Below are positions 6,317 to 7,116 of a DNA stretch of 7,116 nt, piece after piece. Where the stretch lies: the NCBI GenBank assembly GCA_023424095.1, contig JAFAEG010000045.1:1-7116 (forward strand), read 5' to 3'. The position numbers were made by a program, and so were the translations under genes. The notes beneath the pieces were generated by a model. The model saw only the letters and a list, made by a program, of their open reading frames with translations, was not told where the DNA came from and did no database searches. Source of the stretch: Pseudomonadota bacterium (GTDB lineage Bacteria; Pseudomonadota; Alphaproteobacteria; Sphingomonadales; Sphingomonadaceae). Within the stretch, counting starts at the first letter, position 1. Every line of letters starts with the position of its first letter.

Positions 6317-6321
6317 TTTCG

Positions 6322-6621
6322 ATGATCGAGAACCAGAAGTTCAGGCCCGCCCAGGTCATTGGCCCACTCGGCGAGCCGCTCACGCTTGAATCGCTGCCCC
6401 CGCCCGGCACCACCCGTTGGGTCGTTCGACGCAAGGCGGAAGTGGTTTCGGCGGTGGCGGGCGGCCTCCTCTCGGTCGACGAAGCGTGCGAACGCTACGG
6501 GCTGAGCCTCGAGGAATTTGCCGGCTGGCAGCGCGCGGTCGACCGCTCCGGCATGCCGGGGCTGCGGGTCACCCGAATCCAGCATTACAAGTCGTTGTAC
6601 GAGCGCCAGCAGCGCTACTGA
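6322..6621 (+). CDS. sciP: DUF1153 protein, SciP-type cell-cycle regulator
   Basis: A 99-residue DNA-binding protein. In Caulobacter, SciP represses CtrA-activated promoters and binds DNA through a helix-turn-helix, limiting flagellar and cell-cycle genes to the right stage. The hallmark sequence is plain: VIGPLGEPLTLESLPPPGTT (12-31), then RWVVRRKAEVVSAVAGGLLS (32-51), DEACERYGLSLEEF (53-66) as the helix-turn-helix region, and GMPGLRVTRIQHY near the end. The N-terminal LTLxxLPPP and the RRKAEVV helix match the Caulobacter protein as I remember it. The C-terminal YKSLYERQQRY extends slightly past that core. Length is typical. It is preceded by a long non-coding stretch, consistent with its own regulated promoter, and followed by a strong terminator, so it is probably monocistronic. 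Whether the target set in this organism is the same as in Caulobacter is inference. Confidence 0.92.
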   Translation: MIENQKFRPAQVIGPLGEPLTLESLPPPGTTRWVVRRKAEVVSAVAGGLLSVDEACERYGLSLEEFAGWQRAVDRSGMPGLRVTRIQHYKSLYERQQRY

Positions 6622-6647
6622 TCGCACGCGACGACTAGAAAACGAAT

Positions 6648-6677
6648 CGGGCCGTCCCTGCCGGGGCGGCCCGTTTC
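6648..6677 (+). terminator. Intrinsic terminator after sciP
   Basis: An 11-bp GC-rich stem (6648-6658 with 6663-6673, one T-G wobble) closes on the tetraloop tgcc and is followed by tttc. On the 5' side it is preceded by gaaaacgaa, so it may also work weakly in the other direction. It lies 26 bp after the sciP stop and isolates sciP from the next gene. Confidence 0.85.
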
Positions 6678-6723
6678 GATTCGGGCCGACCTGCGCCGGT
6701 TGGCGGCACCTCGTCACGGCATA

Positions 6724-6748
6724 GGAACAAGTCAGCCGGTCAAGCGTC
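6724..6748 (+). promoter_or_regulatory. EcfG-type general stress promoter
   Basis: GGAAC at 6724-6728 is followed, after 16 bases, by CGTC at 6745-6748. The alphaproteobacterial EcfG/SigT consensus is GGAAC-N16/17-cGTT, so the -35 element is perfect and the -10 is one base off. It lies about 65 bp upstream of a stress-associated membrane protein gene and downstream of the sciP terminator, as expected for an independent transcript. A cataat at 6756-6761 could be a housekeeping -10, but it has no good -35. Confidence 0.5.
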
Positions 6749-6811
6749 TTTGCTGCATAATCCTCAGGCCGCGTCAGGCGCGCCGGGATCCTCAGTCAGG
6801 AGCAGCAACTC

Positions 6812-7066
6812 ATGGGTATCATTCTTTGGCTCGTCGTGGGCGGTATTGTCGGCTGGCTGGCCAGCATCGTGATGCGCACCGATGCGCAGCAGGGCATTCT
6901 TCTCAACATCATCGTCGGCATTGTCGGCGCCTTCGTGGCCGGCCTCCTGTTTGGCGGCGGCACGATCAACCAGGGCATCACCGTCGGCACGTTCCTGATG
7001 TCGCTGCTGGGCGCCATCATCCTGCTGGCGATCGTCAACCTCTTCCGTCGCGGCGCGGTCCGTTAA
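6812..7066 (+). CDS. GlsB/YeaQ/YmgE family stress-response membrane protein
   Basis: An 84-residue small integral membrane protein of the family also called transglycosylase-associated. The biochemical role is not established, and members are commonly induced by general stress. Three hydrophobic segments are visible at about 2-21, 29-48 and 58-77. Glycine-rich motifs typical of the family appear as VVGGIVGWLAS (8-18), NIIVGIVGAFVAGLLFGG (32-49) and LLGAIILLAIVNLFRR (65-80). The basic end RRGAVR probably stays in the cytoplasm. Length is normal. The ribosome binding site aggag (6798-6802) lies nine bases before ATG. The candidate EcfG promoter upstream fits stress control. It appears monocistronic, since a hairpin follows within about 25 bp. 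Confidence 0.93.
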   Translation: MGIILWLVVGGIVGWLASIVMRTDAQQGILLNIIVGIVGAFVAGLLFGGGTINQGITVGTFLMSLLGAIILLAIVNLFRRGAVR

Positions 7067-7091
7067 TCCGCTAAACTGATACGGAAGACCA

Positions 7092-7116
7092 AGCGCCGCT
7101 CCTGCCCCGTCAGGAG
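7092..7116 (+). terminator. Probable terminator hairpin, cut by window end
   Basis: The sequence ctcctg (7099-7104) pairs with caggag (7111-7116) across the loop ccccgt, and the window ends exactly there. The left arm is preceded by agcgccg, so the stem probably continues beyond the window if cggcgct follows. Its position 25 bp after the membrane-protein stop fits a terminator. The T-run cannot be seen. Confidence 0.5.

Larger units (their letters stand above)
5850..6321. other. Region between mnmA and sciP, about 470 bp, mostly unassigned
   Basis: No established gene is recognised here. The stretch should contain the promoters of mnmA (leftward) and sciP (rightward), but I cannot place either with confidence. 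Visible elements are tttacc at 5890-5895 and 6224-6229, gtaaacc at 6201-6207 (its inverted form, so gtaaa and tttac face each other), ttaa near 6064, a perfect palindrome cccccggggg at 6253-6262, and three GANTC methylation-type sites near 5946, 5987 and 5997. The TTTACC/TTAA words are reminiscent of CtrA half sites, but no clean TTAA-N7-TTAA pair is present. Open frames exist on both strands (see the candidate small CDS). The last 100 bp before sciP, richer in T and G, look like a non-coding leader. Confidence 0.6.

Overview
The window reads as an ordinary piece of chromosome from a high-GC alphaproteobacterium, most probably of the order Sphingomonadales. The main reasons are a SciP-type DUF1153 regulator (an alphaproteobacterial cell-cycle family), an alphaproteobacterial form of MnmA, the S41 peptidase / DsbB / COQ7 gene order that I recall from sphingomonads, a general-stress (EcfG-like) promoter, and strong GC preference at third codon positions. 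I see no phage, transposase, CRISPR, tRNA or rRNA, and no clear evidence of a new multi-gene system. The second-look items are mostly small-scale structure.

Region 1 (1-3360, plus strand): a periplasmic C-terminal-processing protease (ctpA family) is followed by a roughly 111-bp palindromic interspersed repeat. Next comes a tight three-gene run: dsbB (disulfide formation in the cell envelope), coq7 (a di-iron hydroxylase of ubiquinone synthesis, overlapping dsbB by ATGA), and a small secreted protein with six cysteines spaced as three pairs. The run makes functional sense. DsbB passes electrons to ubiquinone, COQ7 helps make ubiquinone, and the third product is a plausible client of the disulfide pathway.

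Region 2 (3361-5849): an approximately 12-helix APC-superfamily permease probably starts at a TTG codon behind a leader with stacked or alternative hairpins. It runs tail-to-tail into mnmA (tRNA 2-thiouridylase, minus strand), and the two coding regions overlap by 73 bp.

Region 3 (5850-6621): a roughly 470-bp stretch separates mnmA from the sciP-like gene. It holds one weak candidate small ORF and several TTTAC-type elements, but nothing firmly identifiable. sciP has a good ribosome binding site and ends at a strong intrinsic terminator.

Region 4 (6622-7116): a near-consensus EcfG-type promoter precedes a small GlsB/YeaQ/YmgE-family membrane protein. The window closes within a second hairpin that is probably that gene's terminator.
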